Shown here: positions 50,597-58,022 of the stretch, one piece after another
Layout: every line of letters starts with the position of its first letter
Numbering within the stretch: the first letter of the stretch is position 1
NCBI GenBank assembly: GCA_910587365.1
Contig: CAJUKJ010000001.1
Span: 1 to 64,000 of the forward strand
Direction: 5' to 3'
Length of the DNA: 64,000 nucleotides
Origin: an uncultured Christensenellaceae bacterium
GTDB taxonomy: Bacteria > Bacillota > Clostridia > Christensenellales > Borkfalkiaceae
Made by a program: the position numbers and the translations under genes
Notes under the pieces: generated by a model
Told to the model about the DNA's origin: nothing
The model's database searches: none
What the model saw: only the letters and a program-made list of their open reading frames with translations

Positions 50597-50962
50597 ATGA
50601 ATTATGAAGCAGTATTTTGTATTGTTAACGCAGGTTATTCCGAACTCGTTATGGACGCGGCTAAAGAGGTCGGGGCAAGGGGCGGTACTGTAATTCATGC
50701 AAGAGGTACAGCCAATAAGGAAGCAGAGCAGTACTTCAAAATTACTATCCAGCCCGATAAAGAAATTGTAATGATACTTGTTCCCCAGGATATCAAAGAT
50801 AAAGTGCTTCACGCTATATACCAGTCTGCCGGTTTAAAGTCAGAGGGGCAGGGAATAGCTTTTTCATTGGCGGTAGACCACGTTGTAGGGCTTTCGGCAG
50901 CTAATGCAGAAAAGTCCAAAGAGCAGGAAGAAGCCGCAAAAGAAGTTAAAGAAAATAAATAA
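50597..50962 (+). CDS. P-II-like signalling protein, second copy
   Basis: A 121-residue P-II-like protein starting MNYEAVFCIVNAGYSELVMDAA, with ARGGTVIHARGT in the T-loop position and GQGIAFSLAVDHVVG near the C-terminal end of the core, then a charged Lys/Glu tail. It starts directly after the stop of the first copy, with AAGGAGG before the ATG, so the two are stoichiometrically coupled and may form a heterotrimer. A terminator follows. Together with the DUF1538 gene this is a compact three-gene unit. Confidence 0.85.
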   Translation: MNYEAVFCIVNAGYSELVMDAAKEVGARGGTVIHARGTANKEAEQYFKITIQPDKEIVMILVPQDIKDKVLHAIYQSAGLKSEGQGIAFSLAVDHVVGLSAANAEKSKEQEEAAKEVKENK

Positions 50963-50972
50963 AATTGATAAT

Positions 50973-50998
50973 GGCGCGAAAGTTTTAACTTTCGCGCC
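50973..50998. terminator. Bidirectional terminator
   Basis: An 11-bp stem (50973-50983/50988-50998), between the P-II genes and the converging CPBP gene. Confidence 0.8.
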
Positions 50999-51020
50999 GT
51001 AAGCTTATATATTTGATTGT

Positions 51021-51806
51021 TTATTCGTTTTTGTTTACGTCGGTTTTTCTGTCCTGTTCTATCAGAAAATATAAAATATGAATTAAGCAAATTATCCCTG
51101 CTACGGCTGTAAATATCCAAAAACCCGTATCCTGGAAGTGTCCTTTTCCCAAATCGGTAATTATGTTACCGCCGACGTCGAAAATGGTATGCAGCAGCAC
51201 ACAAAGCCATAAATTATTCGTTTTTATGATAACTGCTGAAAGCATTGCCCCAATTAAAAAGCTGTAACCGACCTGTAAAAAAGTATCGCCTACGCCCGCA
51301 CCGGCAAACAGGTTGAAAAAATGTATCAGACCAAAAACGGCGGAAGTAATCAAAACCGTAAAAAATTGTCCGTGCGGTTTGTTTTCAAACGTTTGCGCTA
51401 TCGTCTGTTGAAACAATCCTCTGAACAATACTTCTTCCATAAGTCCTATTGAAAGACACTTTAAAAGAAACAGGGCAATAAGATCGCTTCGCAAAATTTG
51501 CGCCGAACCTGTTATTAGTGCCGTGAACGGGAAGTTTGCAAATACTACTAAAAAACAGGGGATACACCAAAGTAAATGAAACGGAAGCTGTTTCAAGCTT
51601 GGGGTCAGCGACTGCTTGTAGTCCAATAATATCGACACGCCAATTAGCGCGCCGCCTGCAATCAGGCGCGGAATAATGCCGTCCAAAAGCGAATTGAGTA
51701 TGTCGTCGTCAGTATATACGAAATTGCATACGTCGAATACGATAATGGCAGCCGCGGATATTACTATTAAAATTAAAGATATATAGGTTTTTAAATTTTT
51801 TTTCAC
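51021..51806 (-). CDS. CPBP family intramembrane metalloprotease
   Basis: A 261-residue membrane protein of the CAAX-protease/bacteriocin-processing (Abi) family. About eight helices are visible; motif 1 is LMEEVLFRGLF (Glu-Glu and Arg), motif 2 FGLIHFFN (His), and a third His/Asp cluster LHTIFD. The start is GTG at 51806; ACTTTAAA precedes it and no good ribosome site is visible. The substrate is unknown; members mature peptides or act as immunity proteins, but no bacteriocin gene is nearby. Confidence 0.88.
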   Translation of the reverse strand: MKKNLKTYISLILIVISAAAIIVFDVCNFVYTDDDILNSLLDGIIPRLIAGGALIGVSILLDYKQSLTPSLKQLPFHLLWCIPCFLVVFANFPFTALITGSAQILRSDLIALFLLKCLSIGLMEEVLFRGLFQQTIAQTFENKPHGQFFTVLITSAVFGLIHFFNLFAGAGVGDTFLQVGYSFLIGAMLSAVIIKTNNLWLCVLLHTIFDVGGNIITDLGKGHFQDTGFWIFTAVAGIICLIHILYFLIEQDRKTDVNKNE

Positions 51807-51888
51807 TTTAAAGTGTTCCGTGTGTTTTTAATCAATAACAAGTATATCACGGTATAATAAATATTGCAATACAATTTTCTTGATTGAA

Positions 51889-51922
51889 ACCACCCCGCGC
51901 TTAATAAAAAGCGCGGGGTGGT
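51889..51922. terminator. sdaA terminator
   Basis: A 14-bp stem ACCACCCCGCGCTT (51889-51902)/51909-51922 between sdaA and the CPBP promoter region. Confidence 0.85.
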
Positions 51923-51937
51923 GCTTTATATGCAATT

Positions 51938-53158
51938 TTATTTTAATTCGTAATATTTTGCAAGTCCGCCGGAGGAAGTTTCGCGGTAGCTGTTAAGTAA
52001 ATCTTTTCCAGTGTTATACATTGTCTTTACAATTATGTCAAAGCTTATTTTGCGTGTGTCCGCCAAAAAGTTTGCAAGAGAAAGCGCGTTAATCGCCCTC
52101 ATTGCCGCAACTGCATTTCTCTCTATGCACGGTATCTGCACTAATCCCGCAATCGGGTCGCAGGTCAGCCCTAAGTGATGCTCCATTGCAACTTCGGCGG
52201 CGTATTCAATCTGTCCCAACCCCATTTCAAAAAGTTCGGCAAGGGCGGCTGCCGCCATAGAGCAAGCCGAACCTATCTCTGCCTGACAGCCGCACTCGGC
52301 ACCGCTTATCGAAGCGTTCTTCTTTATTAAATTGCCGATAATTCCGCCTGCCGCAAGGGCGCGGACAATTTGTTTATCCGTAAACCCGCGTGATTCCTGC
52401 ATATAATTCAAAACCGACGGCACTACGCCGCAGGCTCCGCAAGTAGGCGCGGTAACTATAATCCCGCCGGCTGCGTTCTGTTCGCTTGTTGCAAACGCGT
52501 ATGAACATACAAGCCTGTTTTCACGCGTCTGCGCCGACTCGTCTATATGCCGTTGGTTGTAAAGCATTTGCGCCCTTCTTTGGGTTTTAAGTCCCCCCGG
52601 AAGAGTACCCGCCGTTGTCAGTCCTTCGTGAATGGATTGTTTCATTTTTTCCCAGACTTCGGAAAGGTAGTCGAAAATTTCTTTTCCTTCGTATTGTTCG
52701 GCATATTGCCAAAGACGGATATTGTTCGCCTTGCAGTACTCGGAAATTTCATTAAAGCTGTTCAAAGGGTAAATGCTGTCGTCGGCGTATTTCTCGTATA
52801 ACTCCGAGGGTTCGCCGTCAAACTCTATTGTGCCGCCGCCGACGCTGTAAATACGTTTTTTTGCAACTTGCTTACCGCTTTTAAGCACCTCGATATCCAT
52901 AGTATTGGGGTGTACCGGGCAAGCGGACGCCGTATCCAATTTAACCGTACAAGGCAGAGGGGCAGCAGTCTGAATTATAACTTGGTCGGTGCCGTGTCCC
53001 TTACCGGTAAGCGCAAGCGAGCCGTAAAGCGTAACGATAAATTCGTCCGCTTCGGGAAAGCGTTCCCGCATAATCAAAACCGCTCTTTCTGGACCCATAG
53101 TGTGCGAACTTGACGGTCCGCGTCCTATTTTATAAATTTCACGCAATGATTGCATCAT
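51938..53158 (-). CDS. sdaA: L-serine dehydratase, single-chain iron-sulfur type
   Basis: It deaminates L-serine to pyruvate with a [4Fe-4S] cluster. In one 406-residue chain it joins the beta-type domain (IGRGPSSSHTMGPERA; YGSLALTGKGHGTD) to the catalytic alpha domain. Cluster Cys candidates are in TAPTCGACGV, AECGCQAEIGSACSM and LGLTCDPIAGL. AAAGGTAC precedes the tandem ATGs. A TTGACA-N17-TACAAT promoter (53187-53215) drives it; the gene is monocistronic. Confidence 0.96.
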   Translation of the reverse strand: MMQSLREIYKIGRGPSSSHTMGPERAVLIMRERFPEADEFIVTLYGSLALTGKGHGTDQVIIQTAAPLPCTVKLDTASACPVHPNTMDIEVLKSGKQVAKKRIYSVGGGTIEFDGEPSELYEKYADDSIYPLNSFNEISEYCKANNIRLWQYAEQYEGKEIFDYLSEVWEKMKQSIHEGLTTAGTLPGGLKTQRRAQMLYNQRHIDESAQTRENRLVCSYAFATSEQNAAGGIIVTAPTCGACGVVPSVLNYMQESRGFTDKQIVRALAAGGIIGNLIKKNASISGAECGCQAEIGSACSMAAAALAELFEMGLGQIEYAAEVAMEHHLGLTCDPIAGLVQIPCIERNAVAAMRAINALSLANFLADTRKISFDIIVKTMYNTGKDLLNSYRETSSGGLAKYYELK

Positions 53159-53186
53159 CTGTACCTTTACAATTTTTTACGTATAA

Positions 53187-53215
53187 ATTGTATACCGCAT
53201 AATAAATTTTGTCAA
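53187..53215 (-). promoter_or_regulatory. sdaA promoter
   Basis: Minus strand TTGACA (53210-53215), 17-base spacer, TACAAT (53187-53192). Confidence 0.85.
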
Positions 53216-53239
53216 TGGTAATATAAAAAATTTTGTTTT

Positions 53240-53282
53240 GTTAAAAGACAACCCCACGCTAAGCGTGGGGTTGTCTTTTAAC
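53240..53282. terminator. Perfect 20-bp terminator hairpin
   Basis: 53240-53259 and 53263-53282 form a perfect 20-bp stem with a TAA loop. It is the second of two tandem stops behind the tRNA-Pro gene. Confidence 0.85.
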
Positions 53283-53287
53283 AATAG

Positions 53288-53320
53288 AAAAAGCACAAGG
53301 CTTTAAACCTTGTGCTTTTT
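53288..53320 (-). terminator. tRNA-Pro terminator
   Basis: A 13-bp stem AAAAAGCACAAGG (53288-53300)/53308-53320, ending in a T-run on the minus strand; the first stop behind the tRNA. Confidence 0.85.
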
Positions 53321-53400
53321 GCTTATTGGTATGCGACGAAACCAGCGACACCGTTTACGAAAATATATTCCGTTTTGCGGTGTTCTAACTCTTTCGCATT

Positions 53401-53477
53401 TGGTTGAGGTGACGGGACTTGAACCCACGACCTTCTGGTCCCTAACCAGACGCGCTACCAAACTGCGCTACACCTCA
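53401..53477 (-). tRNA. tRNA-Pro with anticodon AGG
   Basis: A 77-base tRNA with encoded CCA. Acceptor TGAGGTG/CACCTCA, D arm GCGC/GCGC, anticodon stem TCTGG/CCAGA with loop TTAGGGA, T arm GTGGG-TTCAAGT-CCCGT. The body resembles bacillotan tRNA-Pro, and the anticodon reads AGG for CCU. Two things are unusual: A at position 34, and a U1-A72 first pair where bacterial proline tRNAs normally have C1-G72. Confidence 0.92.
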
Positions 53478-53583
53478 ATAAGATATTTATAACAGCAAAT
53501 ATTATTATACTTAAAATATTTCAAAATGCAAACAGTTTTGCGGTGTTTTGCGGTTTTTTTTAAAAACAAATTTTATTTAACTG

Positions 53584-53612
53584 TTTACAACGGCTTTTAC
53601 GTATGATATAAT
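53584..53612 (+). promoter_or_regulatory. Leaderless promoter of mntP
   Basis: TTTACA (53584-53589), 17-base spacer, TATAAT (53607-53612), then six bases to the ATG at 53619. No Shine-Dalgarno. Confidence 0.75.
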
Positions 53613-53618
53613 ACATTT

Positions 53619-54260
53619 ATGCTTAACTGGGTGCTGGTTTTAGAAGTCTTTTTAATAGGAATATCGCTTTCTATGGACGCACTTGCGGTTTCCGTAACGG
53701 ATGGGCTATGTTACCGCAACCTGACAAAAAAGAAGTGTGTTTCAATTCCTGCAATATTCGGTATTTTTCAGGCAATTATGCCGCTTATAGGTTTTTTTAT
53801 TGCATTTGGATTAGGGCAGGCTTTTAAAGAAGTGTTTGATATATTCGACCACTGGGTAGCATTCGCGCTTCTTCTGTTAATAGGCGGTAAAATGGTTATC
53901 GACGCGATAAAAGATTTTCGTACTCCCGAAGAAGAAGTTGCTGAAAAACAGTTTTCTTTCACGGAAGTTTTACTTCAAGGCGTTGCTACCAGTATAGACG
54001 CGTTGTTTGTAGGTGTTTCGTTTGTGGGAATGTTTGGTGCAACGGGCGTACTTTCGGAAAGTATTCCGGCAGTACTTGTAAGTGTGATTATTATAGGCTG
54101 TACTACGTTTATTATAAGTCTTTTGGGTCTTGTTTTGGGCGTAAAGGTTGGAAACGTATTGAGTAAGAAAACGGGCGTGACCGAGCTTGTGGGCGGCATA
54201 GTGCTTATACTTATAGGGGTTAAAATTGTTTTAAGCGGCTACGGTATTTTACCTTTTTGA
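53619..54260 (+). CDS. mntP: Manganese efflux pump MntP
   Basis: It exports Mn(II). The 213-residue membrane protein has six helices in two repeats; the first holds SMDALAVSVTDGL with the conserved Asp, the second SIDALFVGVSF with another. This matches MntP/YebN. No mntP-type riboswitch is possible, because the ATG follows the -10 box by six bases, so the message is predicted leaderless and control must be at the promoter. It converges on murG with a two-base gap. Confidence 0.93.
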   Translation: MLNWVLVLEVFLIGISLSMDALAVSVTDGLCYRNLTKKKCVSIPAIFGIFQAIMPLIGFFIAFGLGQAFKEVFDIFDHWVAFALLLLIGGKMVIDAIKDFRTPEEEVAEKQFSFTEVLLQGVATSIDALFVGVSFVGMFGATGVLSESIPAVLVSVIIIGCTTFIISLLGLVLGVKVGNVLSKKTGVTELVGGIVLILIGVKIVLSGYGILPF

Positions 54261-54262
54261 TT

Positions 54263-55297
54263 TTAAATAGTATTCTCAATTTCTTTTATAATAGCGTCAT
54301 TTCCGCACTTTACAAAGCTTTTTGTAAGTGCGATTTTTAATTTTTCGTCGTCAAACAATTCAAAAATTTCTTTTTTTAGTTTTTCTGCTGTAAGCTGTTT
54401 TTCGCTGAGAACGCGGCAAAGCCCTTCATTGTAAAAGTATTCGGCATTTTTGACCTGGTCGCCGCGGCTGCTTGAATTTTGAAGAGGAATAAATAGGGTG
54501 GGGATTTTCAGTGCAATTAACTCGTTTGCGGAATTTGAGCCGCACCTTGCAACGGCACCGTCGGCACAGGCATAAACCGTACCCATATCGTTAGTAAACT
54601 CAATCTGTTTATATCCGTAAACGTTTGTATGCGTTGCGTTGCCTTTACCGCATATGTGGATTACATTATAATTTTTGCAAAGCTCGAATACGATTTTGCG
54701 TAGACTGTCGTTTATTATTTTTGACCCGCTTCCGCCGCCGAAAACGATAAGTGTAGGACGGCTATCTATTCCTAAGCTATTTCTTGCTTGCTGTTTGTCG
54801 CGGTTGAATAAGCTTTCACGCATTGGCGAACCGGTATAAAAGCCGTTTTTAAATTTATCGGCGGTTAAAGGGAACGAAGTTAAAACCCTTTTGCATTTAC
54901 GCGCAATAATTTTGTTTGCAAGTCCTGCGCTGATGTCCGACTCGTGCGCGATTATCGGGATTTTACGTTTGCATGCAGCAAAAGCGGGTGGGATACAAAC
55001 GTAACCGCCCTTGCAAAATACGAGGTCGGGCTTAACTTTATCAAGTATTTCGCCTGCTTGTTTTATGCTTTTTATTAGCTTGAACGGTATTGCAAGATTG
55101 CACAAAATCTTTCCGCGGACAAGCTTTACCGCGTCAAATTTGAAAAATTTTATTCCGTTAGTGTTGCAAATATCTTCTTCAATGCCGTTGGTTCCTGCAT
55201 AACAAATCAAATAGTCGTTTTTCAACCGTTCTATAAGGGCTACGTTCGGGATAACGTGTCCCGCGCTTCCGCCGCCGCAAAACATAATCTTTTTCAT
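54263..55297 (-). CDS. murG: UDP-GlcNAc transferase MurG
   Basis: It adds GlcNAc to lipid I to form lipid II at the inner membrane face. The 344-residue GT-B protein has the N-terminal loop FCGGGSAGHV, the loop FCKGGYVCIPP, IIAHESD and the C-terminal UDP-binding region VFGGGSGSKIIND and ARCGSNSANELIAL. It stands apart from any mur/fts cluster. The ATG lies six bases after TATATT (55304-55309), with no Shine-Dalgarno, another leaderless candidate. Confidence 0.94.
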   Translation of the reverse strand: MKKIMFCGGGSAGHVIPNVALIERLKNDYLICYAGTNGIEEDICNTNGIKFFKFDAVKLVRGKILCNLAIPFKLIKSIKQAGEILDKVKPDLVFCKGGYVCIPPAFAACKRKIPIIAHESDISAGLANKIIARKCKRVLTSFPLTADKFKNGFYTGSPMRESLFNRDKQQARNSLGIDSRPTLIVFGGGSGSKIINDSLRKIVFELCKNYNVIHICGKGNATHTNVYGYKQIEFTNDMGTVYACADGAVARCGSNSANELIALKIPTLFIPLQNSSSRGDQVKNAEYFYNEGLCRVLSEKQLTAEKLKKEIFELFDDEKLKIALTKSFVKCGNDAIIKEIENTI

Positions 55298-55338
55298 AAA
55301 TTTAATATATTGGATATTGCCTTAATTTATGAAAATTA

Positions 55339-55362
55339 AAAGCGGATCGTAAGATCCGCTTT
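55339..55362 (-). terminator. Terminator after the TetR gene
   Basis: A 10-bp stem AAAGCGGATC (55339-55348)/55353-55362, with TTTAATTTTC on the minus strand; isolates murG from the regulator. Confidence 0.8.
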
Positions 55363-55365
55363 AAC

Positions 55366-55935
55366 TTATACGATTTTCATATATTCAAGAAAATGCTTTG
55401 TAAATTCGCTTACCGTCTTTATAAGTTCTTCCAATGATATAGCTTTGTCGGAATACACCCATTTTACGTATGTATCCAAAATACCGCCGGCCGTAAAAGT
55501 GAGTGGCAATAATATGTCTGACTCTTCAACTTCGTAAGTTTGTTTTATTGCAGCAATCGATTTATCGGTTAATATTTCTTTTATTCTGCTTACAATATAG
55601 TTGGATGAGGTCGATTTGAAAATATAGTTTTTTATGTCGGGTCTTGCATTCAGAAGTTTAGTTAAAGCAGTCAAGATAGAGTAAGTGCTTTCATAAACAC
55701 GATTAATTTCAAAACCGCTTATACATTCGGAAATTTCCGTTTCTATTTCGTTTTCAATATCTTTCATTACGGCATTTACGTCGGGGTAATGCAGATAGAA
55801 GGTAGAACGGTTAATACGTGCCGTTGCGGCTAAGTTTGAAATTGTTATTTTACCTATTTCCTGTTCAAGCAGAAGCTGCATAAACGCAGTTTTAATTCCG
55901 TTACGGGTTTTAATAATTCGTTTGTCCGATATCAT
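55366..55935 (-). CDS. TetR-family transcriptional regulator
   Basis: A 189-residue regulator: N-terminal TetR helix-turn-helix (ITISNLAATARINRSTFYLHYPD, about residues 32-54) and a helical C-terminal domain with the TetR_C pattern seen in Bacillota regulators. I use the ATG at 55935; a TTG five codons upstream lacks a ribosome site. The promoter is TTGATT-N17-TATAAT near 55966. It is divergent from a small membrane gene at 56037, a candidate target along with itself. Confidence 0.88.
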   Translation of the reverse strand: MISDKRIIKTRNGIKTAFMQLLLEQEIGKITISNLAATARINRSTFYLHYPDVNAVMKDIENEIETEISECISGFEINRVYESTYSILTALTKLLNARPDIKNYIFKSTSSNYIVSRIKEILTDKSIAAIKQTYEVEESDILLPLTFTAGGILDTYVKWVYSDKAISLEELIKTVSEFTKHFLEYMKIV

Positions 55936-56001
55936 AAATTGTTTCCGCAAAGTATGTTAACTGTATTATACACGGTTTTGGCGGTTAAATCAAATTAAAA
56001 G

Positions 56002-56030
56002 TTGACATAAAACAAAAAGAGTAGTAAAAT
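56002..56030 (+). promoter_or_regulatory. Leaderless promoter of the small membrane gene
   Basis: TTGACA (56002-56007), 17-base spacer, TAAAAT (56025-56030), six bases (AAATTT), then the ATG at 56037. A near-consensus promoter with no room for a leader. Confidence 0.75.
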
Positions 56031-56036
56031 AAATTT

Positions 56037-56378
56037 ATGGAACCCAAATACATTGTTGCAATAACTGCGCTTAGCCTGTTTTGCGTATTGTTTTTTATAT
56101 TTTTCATTTTATTGGCGCATCGCCGCAAGGCGGAAGCAAAACTTCAAGCCTGGCTTCACGAGGTATATTCCGATAGGAACTTTAACAAATCAGATTACGA
56201 TGCCGTTCCGCTTGACGACGAGGCTTTAAAACTGATAGAAAACGGAATGAGAAAGGCGGAAACGCAAAATGGCGAAAAGCAAGAAGCGGAGGAAGTTCAG
56301 TTAAAAATAGACGACGCCTTTAATAAGATTGAAATCGAAGGTATTGAAGAAATTACGGGCAATTATAATCCCGAATAA
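56037..56378 (+). CDS. Small membrane-anchored protein, unknown
   Basis: A 113-residue protein: one N-terminal helix (about residues 6-27), a basic stop-transfer (HRRKAEAK), then an acidic cytosolic tail with likely coiled-coil or helical character (MRKAETQNGEKQEAEE). No family is recognised. It starts six bases after a -10 box, so its mRNA is predicted leaderless. It is divergent from the TetR gene and may be its target. A hairpin at about 56386-56412 ends the transcript. Confidence 0.6.
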   Translation: MEPKYIVAITALSLFCVLFFIFFILLAHRRKAEAKLQAWLHEVYSDRNFNKSDYDAVPLDDEALKLIENGMRKAETQNGEKQEAEEVQLKIDDAFNKIEIEGIEEITGNYNPE

Positions 56379-56413
56379 AAGATAATAGGAAGGGTGGCAG
56401 TAAGCCGCCTTTC

Positions 56414-56833
56414 CTATTTAACTTTAAACTTCATAATAAGCTGTTTGTTGCCGATTGTTTTTGTTATGGTAAATTTTCCTTTTTCAACTATGGTTGATTG
56501 GCGGAATGTATATCCTAAAATGCCTATTTCTGCGGTCAGCTCCCTTGTTTTGGGGTTGAAGGAATACTTGCTTTCCAATGAACGTTTTTCGCCGTCTTTC
56601 TGTTTATAAATAAGTTCCATTTTCTCTTTATTGACGAGAATAATCTCTATATACTCAAACTTATCCAAAAGATTTTCTTCGCCGAGTGTTGCGTCGGTGC
56701 ATTCATAATGAGCAATATAAGGTTTAGTCAATGCCTTTAACGAACCTGCTTCGCGTGCGTCGCAGGCAGGAATAAGAATAAGAAGTAGAGAGCATATGGC
56801 AATAAGAATAGTTAGTTTTCTTTTCATATTCAT
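56414..56833 (-). CDS. Putative lipoprotein, unknown
   Basis: A protein of about 139 residues. The signal peptide ends in the lipobox LIPAC, followed by a beta-rich domain (YKQKDGEKRSLESKYSFN; TIVEKGKFTITKT) resembling small lipocalin-like META or DUF-type lipoproteins; no firm family. The exact start among nearby ATGs (56833 or 56827) is unclear as no ribosome site is seen. It follows the membrane gene at 56902 on the same strand with a 68-base gap and is probably its operon partner. Confidence 0.6.
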   Translation of the reverse strand: MNMKRKLTILIAICSLLLILIPACDAREAGSLKALTKPYIAHYECTDATLGEENLLDKFEYIEIILVNKEKMELIYKQKDGEKRSLESKYSFNPKTRELTAEIGILGYTFRQSTIVEKGKFTITKTIGNKQLIMKFKVK

Positions 56834-56901
56834 TATCTTGCGCAAAAAACAAAAAATAAACCACTGAATAAAAAGGGTGTACCTGGATGCCGTAAGTGTT
56901 T

Positions 56902-57798
56902 TTACTCGATACTTTCATAGATAATATTTACAGACGGTTGCGGTAAATCGAACTTTGCTTTTTTAGCGTTTTCTAAAAATTCACGGCTGAAAACAATTTT
57001 AATGCTGTCATCATCTATATGGGAATACGTGTGTTTAACGTTCCAATGACTGTACCCTTGATGACCGCTTGAATATTTGTGCATATAGTGGGCGACTGCA
57101 TACTGTATTTTTCCGTCTTTCACAACCAGGCAATGTCCGTGCCGTGCGCCTATCATAAGACCTTGCACATTATAAAATTTGTAAATTACAGTATTGCCCC
57201 TTGTAACCTTTTTCTTTAATTTATGTTTATGAACTATTAAACTTTGGTTAGTGTCGGAAAATACGGCGTTGGGCGAAATTACAAATTGCTTTATACCTGA
57301 ATATCTCTCAAATTTGCGTCCGTACCAATCCTTTTTGTCCTTTTCAATTCCATCAAAGCACAGTAATCTATCACAATTTATAATCTGAGTAATAACAAAC
57401 CTATCCTTATTTTTTACCATATTTATTGCAAAAAGACCTGTTTTATCACGGTATAAATAGCGGTAAAAATTTTTATCTCTTCCTTTAAGGTGTACTCGCA
57501 ACGAAAAACCAATCCATACTGCCGCAGAAAGTACAAAAGCGGCTATAAGTATGTAAAGATAGACAAATATCAGCCAGTTATCCCCATCCATATCGCCGTA
57601 TACTTTAATGCGCACAACGCACACTATAAAAGCCATAATCATCATTGCTAAGAATATACTCGAAAACATCGGGATTGCGGCTTCCTTAACGTCAGACTCT
57701 TTAACTTGCGCTATTCGGAAACTGTGATATATTTTATTGCACTCTTGCGTGTATTTTTGATTATCTATAACCTGTTGTTGTGTGTGTTTGCCGAACAT
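56902..57798 (-). CDS. Two-helix membrane protein with large C-terminal domain, unknown
   Basis: A 298-residue protein. A soluble N-terminal 45 residues precede two membrane helices (about 46-64 and 77-104) and a basic loop. A roughly 180-residue domain rich in Tyr, His and Lys follows (a cluster GHCLVV, MHKYSSGHQGYSHW near 225-250). The His-rich block could bind a metal but this is speculation. GGAGAG precedes the ATG. A lipoprotein gene follows on the same strand. Confidence 0.6.
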   Translation of the reverse strand: MFGKHTQQQVIDNQKYTQECNKIYHSFRIAQVKESDVKEAAIPMFSSIFLAMMIMAFIVCVVRIKVYGDMDGDNWLIFVYLYILIAAFVLSAAVWIGFSLRVHLKGRDKNFYRYLYRDKTGLFAINMVKNKDRFVITQIINCDRLLCFDGIEKDKKDWYGRKFERYSGIKQFVISPNAVFSDTNQSLIVHKHKLKKKVTRGNTVIYKFYNVQGLMIGARHGHCLVVKDGKIQYAVAHYMHKYSSGHQGYSHWNVKHTYSHIDDDSIKIVFSREFLENAKKAKFDLPQPSVNIIYESIE

Positions 57799-57934
57799 AG
57801 ACTCTCCAAGTTATTTTTAGAAGAATAAGCATTTTATATATCAATTTTAGCACGATATGCCCTTATTTGCAAGTATCTATAATTCACTATGCCGATTGTA
57901 ACCCAATTCGACTACGAAGAAAAAGACAATGGAA

Positions 57935-57958
57935 AAGGCGTAGCTTAATGTACGCCTT
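57935..57958 (-). terminator. fba terminator
   Basis: Minus strand AAGGCGTA (57935-57942)/57951-57958 with TTCC then a T-rich stretch, 65 bases after the fba stop. Nothing else certain lies in 57799-58022. Confidence 0.6.
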
Positions 57959-58022
57959 AATCTAACAATTCTGCGGCTTGAACTTACTGTAAGCGCAGAG
58001 GTTTATATTTTATAAAAGAAAT

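Noticed and set aside
51021..51806. CPBP protease as part of a bacteriocin or immunity cluster
   Set aside because: No precursor peptide, ABC exporter or radical-SAM maturase is adjacent; neighbours are P-II-like and sdaA genes.
53310..53492. 60-codon plus-strand frame over the tRNA-Pro gene
   Set aside because: It is the antisense of the tRNA (contains the translated T-arm); not a gene.
53584..53618. Manganese (yybP-ykoY) riboswitch ahead of mntP
   Set aside because: Only six bases separate the -10 box from the ATG, leaving no leader for an aptamer.
57889..57948. 19-codon micro-ORF (MPIVTQFDYEE start) five bases after a TATAAT
   Set aside because: It mimics the leaderless layout but has no -35, no conservation evidence, and the hairpin behind it is better explained as the fba terminator.
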